A DNA stretch of 56,124 nt from Vibrio sagamiensis NBRC 104589 (GTDB lineage: Bacteria > Pseudomonadota > Gammaproteobacteria > Enterobacterales > Vibrionaceae): positions 1-56,124 of the forward strand of contig NZ_BJXJ01000027.1 of the NCBI RefSeq assembly GCF_007990935.1, written 5' to 3'. The first letter of the stretch is position 1. Every line of letters starts with the position of its first letter. The notes beneath the pieces are model-generated. The model was given only the letters and a program-made list of their open reading frames with translations, made no database searches and was not told the origin of the DNA. The translations under genes and the position numbers were made by a program. This document shows positions 8,512 through 18,580 of the stretch, in pieces.

Positions 8512-9396
8512 TTAGATTACATAGACAAATACAAATAAACATAACCAAACCACATCAACGAAATGCCAGTACCAACTCCCCGCTTGAAATGCAAAGTGGT
8601 TATGAGGAGAAAAGTGATCCTTGGCAATCCTCGACAATAGAACAAGCAAGAATATGGCACCAAGACACACATGCAACCCATGAAATCCAGTCAACATAAA
8701 GAACGTATTGCCGTAGATCCCAGATTGAAGAGTGAGTCCCATTTCTTGATAAGCATGAGCATATTCAACATATTGGTAATAAAGGAAAAACCCTGCAAGT
8801 ACGATGGTAAGCTCTAACCAAACAATCAACGCTGTCCGCTTATTTTTTTCTAAACTGACATGGGCCATATGTAACGTAATGGATGACAGTAAAAGTAAAA
8901 TAGTATTCATGAGTGGGATACCATTCCATGGCATCGCTTCTGTTGTCGTCCCATCTGGTGTCGACGTTAAAGGCCAAATAGCCTCAAAGTCAGGCCATAA
9001 CACTTCGTGTGTCATGAAATTATTATCAGCGCCACCCAACCATGGCACAGAAAGGATTCTGGCATAAAAAAGAGCACCAAAAAATGCACCAAAGAACATC
9101 ACTTCTGAAAAGATAAACCAGCTCATCCCCTGCCGAAATGAGCGGGTAATTTGTGCACTGTATTTACCCGTTAATGATTCAGTAATTACATTACTAAACC
9201 ACCCAGCTAAAATATAAAGCAAAGACAGCATGCCTAAAATCAGAATGATTTTGCCAAAGGTCCCTATCTCACTTTCCGCTTGAATACCTTGGACAGTTAA
9301 ACCAGCACCAACTGCAATCAAAAAAAGAGCAAAGGCAGCGACAATAGGCCAATTGCTTTGTGCAGGAACATAATAACTCTCGGGCTTGTTACTCAT
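8512..9396 (-). CDS. ctaE: Cytochrome c oxidase subunit III
   Basis: 294 aa with seven predicted membrane helices. Clear COX3 motifs are present: RQGMSWFIFSEVMFFGAFF, LNTxxLLLSS-type helix (MNTILLLLSSITLHMAH), GFHGLHVCLG and a C-terminal AGSWYWHFVDVVWLCLF. It stabilises the catalytic core and binds lipid near the proton entry path. AAGGAG lies 8 nt before ATG. It is 12 bp downstream of ctaG and followed by the 8412-8512 gap, beyond which the antisense DUF2909 gene lies. Confidence 0.96.
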   Translation of the reverse strand: MSNKPESYYVPAQSNWPIVAAFALFLIAVGAGLTVQGIQAESEIGTFGKIILILGMLSLLYILAGWFSNVITESLTGKYSAQITRSFRQGMSWFIFSEVMFFGAFFGALFYARILSVPWLGGADNNFMTHEVLWPDFEAIWPLTSTPDGTTTEAMPWNGIPLMNTILLLLSSITLHMAHVSLEKNKRTALIVWLELTIVLAGFFLYYQYVEYAHAYQEMGLTLQSGIYGNTFFMLTGFHGLHVCLGAIFLLVLLSRIAKDHFSPHNHFAFQAGSWYWHFVDVVWLCLFVFVYVI

Positions 9397-9408
9397 AAAA
9401 ATCGCTCC

Positions 9409-9996
9409 TTACAGACGGCTTGTCTGTGGTTCACTCCTCAGAAGGCTGACTAGGGATGTTTCGTCAGGCTGAGGGGGAAACTTGTAGAGTGTATAAGACA
9501 AGGTCAACGTATGAATTGAATCCGGCACATTAGGTTCAATATAAAAAATTAATGGCATACGTGCTTGCTGCTTGCCTTCAAGAGGCTGTTGGTTAAAGCA
9601 AAAACATTCAATTTTATTGAAATATGCGGCTCCTAAACCAGGAGACACCGAAGGGACAGCTTGACCAATAAGCGCCTGTTCACTCTGGTTAAATGCAAGA
9701 TATTCCGTTTGAATCACTTCGCCAGGGTGCACATTCATCGAAACCACGCTGGGTTCAAACTCCCATGGTATTTCCGGTGTAATGTGAGCCATAAACTCGA
9801 CTTTAATGGTACGCGTACGGTCAATTTTCATTCCTGTAGGTTGGATTGCTGCGACATCACTAGTTTTACCATTGATCCCTAGTGCATCACACATAACGTC
9901 ATACAGAGGCACTAAGGCGTAGCCAAAGCCAAACATCAAGGCTGTGGCTAAGACCAGTTTAACGGTTAATTTTTTGTGGGAGGTTTTGGCTTCCAT
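9409..9996 (-). CDS. ctaG: Cytochrome c oxidase assembly protein CtaG/Cox11
   Basis: 195 aa from the ATG at 9996. A GTG three codons upstream is possible, but TAAGG sits 8 nt before 9996. Cox11 delivers copper to CuB of subunit I. Single N-terminal helix (about 10-28), then a periplasmic immunoglobulin-like domain with the copper-binding CFCFNQQ motif (IECFCFNQQPL). Other conserved parts are YDVMCDALGINGKT just after the helix and PLIFYIEP. Encoded between subunits I and III, as in many proteobacterial aa3 operons. Confidence 0.94.
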   Translation of the reverse strand: MEAKTSHKKLTVKLVLATALMFGFGYALVPLYDVMCDALGINGKTSDVAAIQPTGMKIDRTRTIKVEFMAHITPEIPWEFEPSVVSMNVHPGEVIQTEYLAFNQSEQALIGQAVPSVSPGLGAAYFNKIECFCFNQQPLEGKQQARMPLIFYIEPNVPDSIHTLTLSYTLYKFPPQPDETSLVSLLRSEPQTSRL

Positions 9997-10017
9997 ATCC
10001 TTCACCTTACTCTGCTT

Positions 10018-11658
10018 TTAGTCGATCTTTGGTGGCGTTGAAAAGGTATGATATGGCGCAGGACTCGGCACCGTCCATTCTAAGCCTTCAGCATGCTCCC
10101 AAGGCTTGGCTGGTGCGGGCTCCCCACCTCGTATGCACTTGATCACTAACCATAAGAAAATGAGTTGAGACAAACCGAAGGCAAAGCCACCAATTGAGAC
10201 AATTTGATTCACATCCGCAAATTGAATTGCATAATCTGGAATACGACGTGGCATGCCGGCTAAACCTAAGAAATGCATCGGGAAAAATAAGAGGTTTACC
10301 GAAATAATTGAACACCAAAAGTGCCAAAGACTCAGTCTATTGTCATACATATGCCCTGTCCATTTAGGCAACCAATAGTAGGCTGCTGCCATAATCGAGA
10401 AAACGGCTCCCGATACCAAGACATAATGGAAGTGAGCGACGACAAAGTAAGTATCATGATATTGGAAGTCTGCAGGTACAATCGCAAGCATTAGGCCTGA
10501 AAGCCCACCAATCGTAAATAAAACAATAAAAGCAATGGAAAACAGCATGGGTGTTTCAAATGTCATCGCACCACGCCACATGGTTGCGACCCAGTTAAAG
10601 ACCTTCACTCCGGTCGGGACCGCTATGAGCATCGTACAGTACATAAAGAACAGTTCTGCAAATACAGGCATTCCCGTTGTAAACATATGATGCGCCCATA
10701 CCAAGAATGACAACAGTGCGATGCTACAAGTGGCGTACACCATTGAGTGATAACCAAAAAGCTTTTTGCCAGTAAACGCAGGAATGATGGCAGATATGAT
10801 GCCAAACGACGGTAAAATCATGATGTAAACTTCTGGATGCCCGAAGAACCAAAAGATATGTTGGAACATGACAGGGTCACCGCCACCAGCAGCATCAAAA
10901 AAGCTCGTGCCAAAGTATTTATCAGTAAGCACCATGGTTACGGCTCCAGCCAAAACAGGCATGACAGCAATCAATAAAAACGCAGTAATCAACCAAGTCC
11001 ATACAAACATTGGCAGCTTAAACCAAGTCATACCAGGCGCTCTCATGTTGACGATGGTGACAATGACGTTAATCGCTCCCATAATCGAGCTGATACCCAT
11101 AATATGAACAGAAAAAACAAACAGTGCTGTACTATCGGGGCCATATGTAGTCGATAACGGAGCGTAAAAAGTCCAACCGAAATCCGGCCCGCCTCCGGGT
11201 AAAAATAGCGAGCCAATCAAAATCAAAAATGCAAAGGGAAGAATCCAAAAGCTTAGGTTATTCATACGAGGCAACGCCATATCTGGAGCGCCAATCATTA
11301 ATGGGATCATCCAGTTAGCTAATCCGGTAAAAGCAGGCATAACCGCGCCAAAGACCATAACCAGCCCATGTACTGTCGTCATTTGATTGAAAAATTGAGG
11401 GTCAACAAGTTGCAAGCCTGGTTGAAAAAGTTCGGCTCGGATGACCATTGCCATTGCCCCACCAATAAGAAACATCGCAAAGCTAAACCAGAGGTAAAGC
11501 GTACCAATATCTTTGTGATTGGTAGAATATATCCACCTAGCCAGTCCTTTTGGTGCATCATGGTGGTCGTGATCGTCTTCAATGACCATCGTTGTGTTCG
11601 CACTAGTTTGTGCGTCAATAGGCGCAGACTTAACCGCAGGATCGATTGGTTTACTCAT
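10018..11658 (-). CDS. ctaD: Cytochrome c oxidase subunit I (aa3 type)
   Basis: 546 aa with twelve membrane helices. The catalytic subunit holds heme a and the heme a3-CuB centre. Visible ligands: [11 protein letters not shown] (low-spin heme His), GHPEVY (CuB His cross-linked to Tyr, with the D-channel Glu), WAHHMFTTG (two CuB His) and VVAHFHYVL (heme a3 and heme a His). The D-channel Asp motif [15 protein letters not shown] and the K-channel [10 protein letters not shown] mark it as an A1-family oxidase. AAGGAGGG precedes the ATG, which overlaps the ctaC stop as ATGA, so the two are translationally coupled. Confidence 0.98.
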   Translation of the reverse strand: MSKPIDPAVKSAPIDAQTSANTTMVIEDDHDHHDAPKGLARWIYSTNHKDIGTLYLWFSFAMFLIGGAMAMVIRAELFQPGLQLVDPQFFNQMTTVHGLVMVFGAVMPAFTGLANWMIPLMIGAPDMALPRMNNLSFWILPFAFLILIGSLFLPGGGPDFGWTFYAPLSTTYGPDSTALFVFSVHIMGISSIMGAINVIVTIVNMRAPGMTWFKLPMFVWTWLITAFLLIAVMPVLAGAVTMVLTDKYFGTSFFDAAGGGDPVMFQHIFWFFGHPEVYIMILPSFGIISAIIPAFTGKKLFGYHSMVYATCSIALLSFLVWAHHMFTTGMPVFAELFFMYCTMLIAVPTGVKVFNWVATMWRGAMTFETPMLFSIAFIVLFTIGGLSGLMLAIVPADFQYHDTYFVVAHFHYVLVSGAVFSIMAAAYYWLPKWTGHMYDNRLSLWHFWCSIISVNLLFFPMHFLGLAGMPRRIPDYAIQFADVNQIVSIGGFAFGLSQLIFLWLVIKCIRGGEPAPAKPWEHAEGLEWTVPSPAPYHTFSTPPKID

Positions 11659-12818
11659 ATTCCCTCCTTGGCACTTTCCTGTGCTTTAAAGGCATTAATA
11701 TCAGATGCTTGGACCGTCTCACCAGTATCATTACCCCATGCATTACGTTGGTAGGTAATAACAGCAGCGATCTCTTTATCACTAAGTTGATTCGCAAATG
11801 CCTGCATAGCAGTACCAGAACGACCATTCACTATGATATCAATATGATTTTCGACAGGCCCTAACGCAATTGTACTTCCCTTAATAGCTGGAAAAGCACC
11901 TGAAAGCCCTTCTCCGTTGGCTTGATGACACACCGCACAGCGCGCAGCGTAAACCGCTTGTCCTTCTTCCATCAATTCTTCCATAGAAAGTTCCTGCGTT
12001 AGGGAGGCTTTTGCTGCGGCTTTTTGTAGTGCAAGTTCTTGTTTTTTCCCTTCTAGCCATTGATCGAATTCATCTTCTTCCATGGCGTGAACTACAATGG
12101 GCATGAAGCCATGAGCTCGACCGCATAGTTCTGCACATTGGCCTCGGTAAACACCTGGCTTATCAATCTTGGTCCATGCCTCATTGATAAAACCAGGTAT
12201 CGTATCTTTTTTAACCGCAAAATCAGGCACCCACCAAGAGTGGATAACATCATCCGAGGTCATTAGAAAACGAACTTTACGATTAATGGGCAATACCAGA
12301 GGGTTATCAACTTCAAGCAGATAATGCGCACCTTTGGCTTCAATGCCATCGATTTCTTTTTGGCTGGTGGCCAAGAGACTAAAAAACTCAACATCTTCGC
12401 CAAAGTAACTGTAATGCCACTTCCACTGTGATCCAGTGACTTTGACCGTCAGATCTGATTGCGTTGTATCTTCCATTGCAATCAAGGTTTTCGTTGCGGG
12501 TATCGCCATCGCGATTAAAATAATAACGGGGATGACCGTCCAGATTATTTCAACTTTAGTACTTTCATGGAAATTCGCCGCGACGGCACCTTTCGACTTG
12601 CGATGACGTAAAATAGAGTAGAACATCAACCCAAACACAATCAAAGCTATGGCACAACAAATATAGAAGATAAGCATATGCAATTCATAAACTTGCCCAC
12701 TAATTGCTGTCACACCTTTGGTCATGTTGTATTCATTTTGCTCTGACCAACTGGACGAAGAAAACGTGATAAAAATCACATTCATCAATAAGGCTAGAGT
12801 AGTTGCTAATCTTTTCAA
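11655..12818 (-). CDS. ctaC: Cytochrome c oxidase subunit II with fused cytochrome c domain
   Basis: 387 aa. Signal peptide/first segment (1-25), two membrane helices (about 48-70 and 90-112), a CuA cupredoxin domain with [12 protein letters not shown], and a C-terminal class I cytochrome c domain with the heme motif CAVCH and a downstream Met. It is thus the caa3-like fused form of subunit II, which accepts electrons from soluble or membrane cytochrome c. The start is an unusual TTG (12816-12818), supported by a strong GGGGAGA site 6 nt before it and by the signal peptide beginning there. First gene of the cluster; the promoter should lie in 12819-13190. Confidence 0.95.
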   Translation of the reverse strand: MKRLATTLALLMNVIFITFSSSSWSEQNEYNMTKGVTAISGQVYELHMLIFYICCAIALIVFGLMFYSILRHRKSKGAVAANFHESTKVEIIWTVIPVIILIAMAIPATKTLIAMEDTTQSDLTVKVTGSQWKWHYSYFGEDVEFFSLLATSQKEIDGIEAKGAHYLLEVDNPLVLPINRKVRFLMTSDDVIHSWWVPDFAVKKDTIPGFINEAWTKIDKPGVYRGQCAELCGRAHGFMPIVVHAMEEDEFDQWLEGKKQELALQKAAAKASLTQELSMEELMEEGQAVYAARCAVCHQANGEGLSGAFPAIKGSTIALGPVENHIDIIVNGRSGTAMQAFANQLSDKEIAAVITYQRNAWGNDTGETVQASDINAFKAQESAKEGI

Positions 12819-13190
12819 AAGAACTCTCCCCTGTTCTCTCGCTGTGTACTAGCGAGCTGCTTTGCTTCCTGATGCAAATATCGAACAAATTTAATAAAAT
12901 TTGTAGAAACTTATGATTCACCACCTTTTGTTGTATTTATGTTAAAAGGCTAGTAATAGTTCTATCTTTCTTCAAGGTATTTGATGCGAATTAATTCTCA
13001 AATTAGGGGCTATTCTTAGCTATTTGCCGATGTACAACTTTGAAATCTAACTGAGAAACATTTACATTAAGTAGCATCGATGGTGTGGGTAATGATGAGG
13101 GCTGTTCACCTTCGTAATTCAACGAGATTTGAAGAAAAAAGTTCTTCCCTACCTTCACCGATGTTGCCAATGACTAAGGAAATCACCACT

Positions 13191-14885
13191 ATGACAACGC
13201 AGACAACACTATGGCTTGCAAGAGATCCTGATCCCAAAACACGCGAAGAGCTTCAGCAACTTATCGATACTGGTAATGAAAGTGAATTGCAAGATCGTTT
13301 CAGCTCGCGTTTGGCTTTTGGGACCGCAGGGCTTCGTGGTAAAGTAGGCGCAGGCCCAAATCGCATGAACCGCTTAGTGATTCAAGAAACGGCGACTGGT
13401 CTCGGTCACTATCTGATTGAACAAGTGCAAGACGCATCCTCTCGTGGCGTGGTTATCGGTTACGATGGTCGGCCAGATTCGAAACAGTTCGCATACGATA
13501 CGGCTTCCGTACTTGCTGCTTTAGGCATCAAGGTTTACCTAACCTATAAAGTAGCAGCAACACCCATTGTCGCTTTCGGTGTTCGTGAGTTAAATGCAGC
13601 AGCAGCGGTCGTCGTAACCGCAAGCCACAACCCACCAGAGTACAATGGCTTTAAAGTATACTGGGAAAATGGCGCACAGATTATTCCACCGCACGATTCT
13701 GGTATTGCCGCAAAAATCGATGAAGCAACAGCAAAACCGCTTCCTCTAATGTCACTGGACGATGCGAAGCAAAAAGAGTTGTTGGTGTGGCTTGAAGACG
13801 AGTACTACCAGACGTACCGCAATGCAATCAACGATAATACTCTGCTAACACCAGATAGCAACACAGATATCTCGATAGTTTACACCGCGATGCATGGTGT
13901 CGGTGCAGAGATGGCAGAAACATTACTCGCAGATGCTGGCTTTGAAAAAGTGGCAAGTGTTCCAGAGCAGCGTGAACCGGACGGTATGTTCCCTACCGTA
14001 AACTTCCCGAACCCTGAAGAAGCTGGCGCAATGGACATGGTTATGGCACTGGGTAAATCTGTCGACGCTGATATCGCCTGTGCAAACGACCCTGACGCAG
14101 ACCGCTTTGCAGTGGCGGTAAAACGCCCAGATGGTGAATACCAAATGCTAACTGGTGACCAAGTGGGTTCATTGTTCGGTGATTATTTACTACAGGTGCA
14201 GCCAAAAGCACTCGTTGGCAATACCATAGTGTCTTCTCGCCTATTGAGCAGCATTGCCAAAGCACACGGTGCAGAATACTACCAAACGTTAACGGGCTTT
14301 AAATGGCTGACCAATGTAGCAATGACACAAGAGACAGAAGCAAATCCGTTCCTATTTGCTTACGAGGAAGCTCTTGGCTACACCGTAGGAAACAAGGTAT
14401 GGGATAAAGATGGCTTGTCAGCACTGGTCGCTTTCTCTCAATTGACAGGTAAACTGAAAGCACAAGGCAAAACGCTGTGGGATAAGCTAGAAGAGCTATA
14501 TCGCCAACACGGTTTCTACTTCAACGCGCAACGCAGTATTGCACTTGACCCTAAATCACCACCAATCGGTGACAAACTGCGCGCAAATCCACCGAAAGAG
14601 ATCGCGGGTAAACGTATTGAAGTGATTGAAGATCTGAAGTTATCACTTCGCTTTGTAACTGATGGCACTACAGAAGCGATTAACTTACCAGCGAGTGACG
14701 TACTGGTTTACCACCTAGAAGACAAATCACGCGTGATTGTCCGCCCTTCCGGTACCGAGCCAAAGTTGAAGTGCTACTACGAAGTCATCAGCGACTTCCC
14801 TGCTGAGATGGATTACGCGCAAGCTAACCAAGCTGCGGAAGCGAAGATGAACGCATTGATCGAAGCACATCAACAAAGTTTGTAA
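13191..14885 (+). CDS. Phosphoglucomutase/phosphomannomutase family phosphosugar mutase
   Basis: 564 aa from the ATG at 13191, which has AAGGA upstream (spacing about 11 nt); the open frame begins at 13080, but the extra 37 residues do not look like the family. It interconverts sugar 1-phosphates and 6-phosphates. All four active-site loops are present: phosphoserine loop VVVTASHNPPEYNG, metal loop NDPDADRFAV, sugar loop EEALGYTVG and phosphate loop RPSGTEPKLKCYYE. The length and loop form resemble the PgcA/PGM2-like branch rather than E. coli Pgm. Substrate (glucose, mannose, deoxyribose phosphate) cannot be fixed. GC content looks higher here than in the flanking genes. Confidence 0.93.
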   Translation: MTTQTTLWLARDPDPKTREELQQLIDTGNESELQDRFSSRLAFGTAGLRGKVGAGPNRMNRLVIQETATGLGHYLIEQVQDASSRGVVIGYDGRPDSKQFAYDTASVLAALGIKVYLTYKVAATPIVAFGVRELNAAAAVVVTASHNPPEYNGFKVYWENGAQIIPPHDSGIAAKIDEATAKPLPLMSLDDAKQKELLVWLEDEYYQTYRNAINDNTLLTPDSNTDISIVYTAMHGVGAEMAETLLADAGFEKVASVPEQREPDGMFPTVNFPNPEEAGAMDMVMALGKSVDADIACANDPDADRFAVAVKRPDGEYQMLTGDQVGSLFGDYLLQVQPKALVGNTIVSSRLLSSIAKAHGAEYYQTLTGFKWLTNVAMTQETEANPFLFAYEEALGYTVGNKVWDKDGLSALVAFSQLTGKLKAQGKTLWDKLEELYRQHGFYFNAQRSIALDPKSPPIGDKLRANPPKEIAGKRIEVIEDLKLSLRFVTDGTTEAINLPASDVLVYHLEDKSRVIVRPSGTEPKLKCYYEVISDFPAEMDYAQANQAAEAKMNALIEAHQQSL

Positions 14886-14924
14886 TTCGAGTTTGAAACA
14901 TCGATTCTGGAAAACAGAAAATGC

Positions 14925-14950
14925 AAAAGCCAGCGAGTGCTGGCTTTTGT
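14925..14950. terminator. Bidirectional intrinsic terminator between convergent genes
   Basis: AAAAGCCAGC (14925-14934) pairs with GCTGGCTTTT (14939-14948) around a 4-nt loop. It lies between the mutase gene and the convergent LysE-family gene and can serve both. Confidence 0.85.
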
Positions 14951-14976
14951 ATAAAAATCTGATTTCTTCCTACACG

Positions 14977-15609
14977 TTACATTACAAAGCTACTGAGCAT
15001 CCACACCGCGAGAATAACGAACACCAACCCCATCACTTTGCCTTGGTACATACGGAATTTGTCATTTTCCAATAACCCTTTTCCTAAGGTACCCGCCAAC
15101 GCAACCAACAAGATGTTGAATAGCAATCCCAGCACGTTTAAAAGCAAACCAAGCGCAAGCATTTGCTCACCCGAAGATGCAGTAATGTTGCTAGAGACAA
15201 ACTGAGGTAAAAACATGACAAAAAAGACTAAGGCCTTAGGATTGAGCAGATTACTCATCAATGCACGCTGATAGTAGGTCAACGCCATTTTATTTTCTTT
15301 CACTAATTCAGGAGCTAAAGAGGCTTCTGATTTCAAACAATCCCAGCCCATTTTCAGTAAGTAGGCACCGCCAAGCAGATGTAACACCTTAAGAGCAACA
15401 GGGCTCATTGCGATTAATGTCGACACCCCCATTGCAGCCAACAAGGTCAAAATAATACCCGATGTCGCATTACCTAAACTGGCAAATAACCCTACTTTTT
15501 TACCGTAGCTCATACTTGAACTAGCAATCAATAACATATCAGGGCCAGGTAATAGAAGCAGAGCGATTACTGCGGTGAGATAAACTGGAAGTATCGTAAA
15601 ATCAATCAT
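14977..15609 (-). CDS. LysE/RhtB-family amino acid exporter
   Basis: 210 aa from the ATG at 15609 (AAAGG about 10 nt upstream); the frame extends ten codons further but the family length is about 205-210. Six membrane helices. Typical LysE/RhtB features: N-terminal LLLPGPDMLLIASSSMSYGKKVGL and the mid-region NLLNPKALVFFVMFLPQFV. Members export basic amino acids, homoserine or threonine; the substrate here is not known. Confidence 0.9.
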   Translation of the reverse strand: MIDFTILPVYLTAVIALLLLPGPDMLLIASSSMSYGKKVGLFASLGNATSGIILTLLAAMGVSTLIAMSPVALKVLHLLGGAYLLKMGWDCLKSEASLAPELVKENKMALTYYQRALMSNLLNPKALVFFVMFLPQFVSSNITASSGEQMLALGLLLNVLGLLFNILLVALAGTLGKGLLENDKFRMYQGKVMGLVFVILAVWMLSSFVM

Positions 15610-15759
15610 TCTTTTGCCGCCTTTTATAACAAGCAGCACATTTTATACTAATACTTCTATTACAACCAGACTAAAAATAAAAGACACAAATCACTTTAAT
15701 TGGAGCTGATATTAGGAGTGATGTTATTAAAGACGCTCTAAGTAAGCCACTTTAGCAAG

Positions 15760-16377
15760 TTAAACAGCAACCCATTCGACTTCAAGTAAAGTAACATCGG
15801 CGCATTTTAGACGACCAAGAAACACATCCCCTTTATGGACTTCACCGACTCCCTTTGGCGTCCCCGTCATCACTACATCGCCATCTTCAAGTGTTGTAAA
15901 AGAACAGAGCTCATTGAGAATGGTTATAGGGGGGTAAATCATCTGTTCTACATGCCCTTTTTGCACATGAACGCAGTTAATCAGTAGCTCCATATGTAAG
16001 TCATTAACATCAAGCCCCTCTAAGGGAAGGAAACGACTAAATACTGCTGAGCCATCAAACGCTTTAGCACGTTCCCAGGGTAACCCTTTTTGCTTTAACT
16101 CTGTTTGAGTATCTCTTTTGGTCAGATCAAGGCCAAGGCCTACCGCAACGTATTTACCTCCTTCAATCAAAAAACAGATTTCCGTTTCATAATGCAGAGC
16201 AGTTTTTTGGTGACTTGAATACAAAGTTGGCGAAATAGCAGTAGCAGGTTTATTGAATACCACCATTTGATCTGGCATCAAGTTATCGAGTTCCTTGATA
16301 TGCTCTACGTAATTGCGACCTACGCAAACAATTTTGCTCGGTTTGATCTTGGTGTCGTTAAGATGAATGCTTCCCAT
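15760..16377 (-). CDS. Fumarylacetoacetate hydrolase family protein (FAHD1-like)
   Basis: 205 aa from ATG 16377, preceded by GGGAG; the upstream GTG at 16380 is less well placed. Fold and metal site are visible: KIVCVGRNYVEHIKEL, the metal-binding Glu pair HYETEICFLI, Asp in GLGLDLTKRD, and MTGTPKGVGEV. Short members of this family hydrolyse acylpyruvates or decarboxylate oxaloacetate; which one applies here cannot be told. Encoded alone, divergent from the EamA transporter. Confidence 0.9.
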   Translation of the reverse strand: MGSIHLNDTKIKPSKIVCVGRNYVEHIKELDNLMPDQMVVFNKPATAISPTLYSSHQKTALHYETEICFLIEGGKYVAVGLGLDLTKRDTQTELKQKGLPWERAKAFDGSAVFSRFLPLEGLDVNDLHMELLINCVHVQKGHVEQMIYPPITILNELCSFTTLEDGDVVMTGTPKGVGEVHKGDVFLGRLKCADVTLLEVEWVAV

Positions 16378-16501
16378 CACTGCTCCCTGTAAAACTGACT
16401 TGTAAACCTGTACTCAAGCGATCTGTAATGCCTCAATCTAATACAACATTATTAATGGGCTAAGAAACACTTTTTGTTGGCTAACCTACAATTTAGAACG
16501 T

Positions 16502-17422
16502 ATGATTTCAACCATAATTCCTCCAACATACAGATCTTGGACAATAGTGTTGAATCATAATCCCATTCAAGGAGCGTCTTGGATGCTCACCGCAGGTTTT
16601 GCGTTTGCTGTTGTAAATAGCTTAGCTCAAATCGCAAGCATCCACTTTGGTGTGACCTCCACGGCATTTGCTCTATTTCAATACGGTATTGCTCTATGTG
16701 CGATACTGCCTTATTTAGCATCACTTGGTATCAAGCAATCTTTACAAACTGAACATCTGGGGCTGCATATTGTACGTGTTTTCCTCGCAGTAATCGGCAT
16801 CCAATTATGGCTTTGGGCATTAGCTTACCCTGTTCCCATTTGGCAAGGTATCGCTCTTTTAATGACTTCCCCACTTTTCGCGACTATTGGCTCTGGTTTA
16901 TTCCTAAAAGAAAAGGTTGGCGGGGCGAGATGGATTGCAACCATAGCTGGCTTCATTGGAGCCATGATCATCCTTGAACCTTGGTCTGATAGTTTTTCAT
17001 GGGCATCACTCCTCCCTGTTGGTGCTGCATTCTTCTGGGCATGCTATGCATTAATGGTCAAGAAGCAATCTTTAAAAGAGCCCCCACAGACTATTCTCGT
17101 CTACCTTTTTTTACTCATTACCCCTTTTAACATTCTGCTTGCAATACCGTCCTTCGCAGTACCGCAAGAGATTAATGTATGGGGGGTCATTCTTGTGGCA
17201 GGAATATTAACCGCGCTAGCACAGTGGGCAGTCATTAAAGCTTACGCTGTTGCCGATGCATCTTTTGTTCAGCCTTTTGATCATGCCAAGCTGCCGCTCA
17301 ATGTCTTAGCTGGATGGATAGTATTTGGTTGGGGCCCCCCGGGAAGACTTTGGCTTGGAGCGGCGATCATTATTGCTTCGATTGCCTTTATTACCCATTG
17401 GGAGTCCAAAAAGACAAAGTAA
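16502..17422 (+). CDS. DMT-superfamily (EamA) transporter
   Basis: 306 aa with ten predicted membrane helices in two EamA repeats (about 28-150 and 165-300). The second repeat contains the family-like APVxQPF-type segment DASFVQPFDHAKLPLNVLAGWIVFG. These carriers usually export amino acids or metabolites; substrate unknown. The first ATG is used; a start nearer the first helix (MLTAGFAFAV) would remove a 27-residue polar leader and cannot be excluded. Confidence 0.88.
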   Translation: MISTIIPPTYRSWTIVLNHNPIQGASWMLTAGFAFAVVNSLAQIASIHFGVTSTAFALFQYGIALCAILPYLASLGIKQSLQTEHLGLHIVRVFLAVIGIQLWLWALAYPVPIWQGIALLMTSPLFATIGSGLFLKEKVGGARWIATIAGFIGAMIILEPWSDSFSWASLLPVGAAFFWACYALMVKKQSLKEPPQTILVYLFLLITPFNILLAIPSFAVPQEINVWGVILVAGILTALAQWAVIKAYAVADASFVQPFDHAKLPLNVLAGWIVFGWGPPGRLWLGAAIIIASIAFITHWESKKTK

Positions 17423-17477
17423 ATAAACTACAAGCTACTCAAAGGTATTAAAAACATTCGAGTAGCTCCAAGATTCA

Positions 17478-18560
17478 CTATTCAATATTGATACTCAAAA
17501 CAGCATTTCCGGTGAATGGACCAGTGGCTGTTGCTCCCTCGGAAGGTTCAGTGAAGAAAAACCTTGAGTATACGCCAATAGTACCTTTTTGCATTGTAAA
17601 AGAGCCTTCATTATAAGAGACATCATTATAAGTAAAAGAAACTCTACACAAACCTTGCTGACCACAACTAAAAAAGTTTTGAGGCGAGTCGAGAGGCGAA
17701 TTGTTTAAACTTTTCGCTTTCACATGAATAGTCGTATTTTCTTTACAGCTGATATCTAAATTCTGAGTATCAGACTTGTGGCCATTAGCGCTATTATTTG
17801 CAGGGATACTGCCATGATCAAGATGTATCTCGCTTGGACTGAATTCACATCTATTTGTTACGCTTAAATGAATATTTGCCATTTGTATATTACTATAACG
17901 TTGTACGTAGCTTATTGCCTGTTCTGCGTTGATAATACCTGATGAAAGATACTTATTTTCTAAATAACCGTAGGTATAATCGAACGAAAGATCATATTCT
18001 CCACCGGGAATATGTGAATTTGCTGCAAGGGACAGCCTTAGTTCGACATCCGGCATCCAAAAACGTACGTATTTATAGTCCACACCTGTCTCAGTACAGT
18101 CACCTGTAACTCCAGCGACAGTATGTCCAACAAGTATCCAATCAGCCCCTCCATCACGTAACTCAAAGCCTGGAGGAGGAATGAGCTGTGTCTCTATCGT
18201 CACATTACTACCAATTTCCTGAAACTGAAGTCTCTTAGGTATTTTTAAAACAGCCCATTTAGTCTGCGCTCCTTGTGAATAAGAGGTTGGATAATTCGAC
18301 AATTTTACATTTAATCTATCAGTCGGCTCAGCAAAAAGAGAAGTACCACTTGCCACCCAAAAACCATCTCTATCAGAACTTGGGTTTCCGACAATAGTCA
18401 CAGATGTTTCATAACTGTTTCCTTGTATCAGATCTATGTTTAGTACAGGCATAGGGCTACTCGTCGCCCAAAGTACCATACAAGAAGGAGCAACTGGCGC
18501 TGCAAATAAACTTACACTGCCCAAACATAAAAAACAAAATACGATAATATTTCTCAACAT
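17478..18560 (-). CDS. Fimbrial tip adhesin-like protein
   Basis: 360 aa from ATG 18560 (GGTGGA upstream); the frame extends to a TTG at 18584. Signal peptide MLRNIIVFCFLCLGSVSLFA. It is twice the length of the pilins, with a variable N-terminal region (about 24-245) and a C-terminal pilin-like domain that begins near VTNRCEFSPSEIHLDHGSI and holds four cysteines. This two-domain layout is that of FimH-type tip adhesins. Last gene of the fimbrial operon, which fits. The ligand is unknown. The start lies 20 bp after the 18581 stop. Confidence 0.8.
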   Translation of the reverse strand: MLRNIIVFCFLCLGSVSLFAAPVAPSCMVLWATSSPMPVLNIDLIQGNSYETSVTIVGNPSSDRDGFWVASGTSLFAEPTDRLNVKLSNYPTSYSQGAQTKWAVLKIPKRLQFQEIGSNVTIETQLIPPPGFELRDGGADWILVGHTVAGVTGDCTETGVDYKYVRFWMPDVELRLSLAANSHIPGGEYDLSFDYTYGYLENKYLSSGIINAEQAISYVQRYSNIQMANIHLSVTNRCEFSPSEIHLDHGSIPANNSANGHKSDTQNLDISCKENTTIHVKAKSLNNSPLDSPQNFFSCGQQGLCRVSFTYNDVSYNEGSFTMQKGTIGVYSRFFFTEPSEGATATGPFTGNAVLSINIE

Positions 18561-18580
18561 AAATCCACCGCTATAGCTAT

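Noticed and set aside
11368..11754. 128-codon frame antisense to ctaD/ctaC
   Set aside because: Shadow of two well-supported oxidase genes; no start signal and no protein features.
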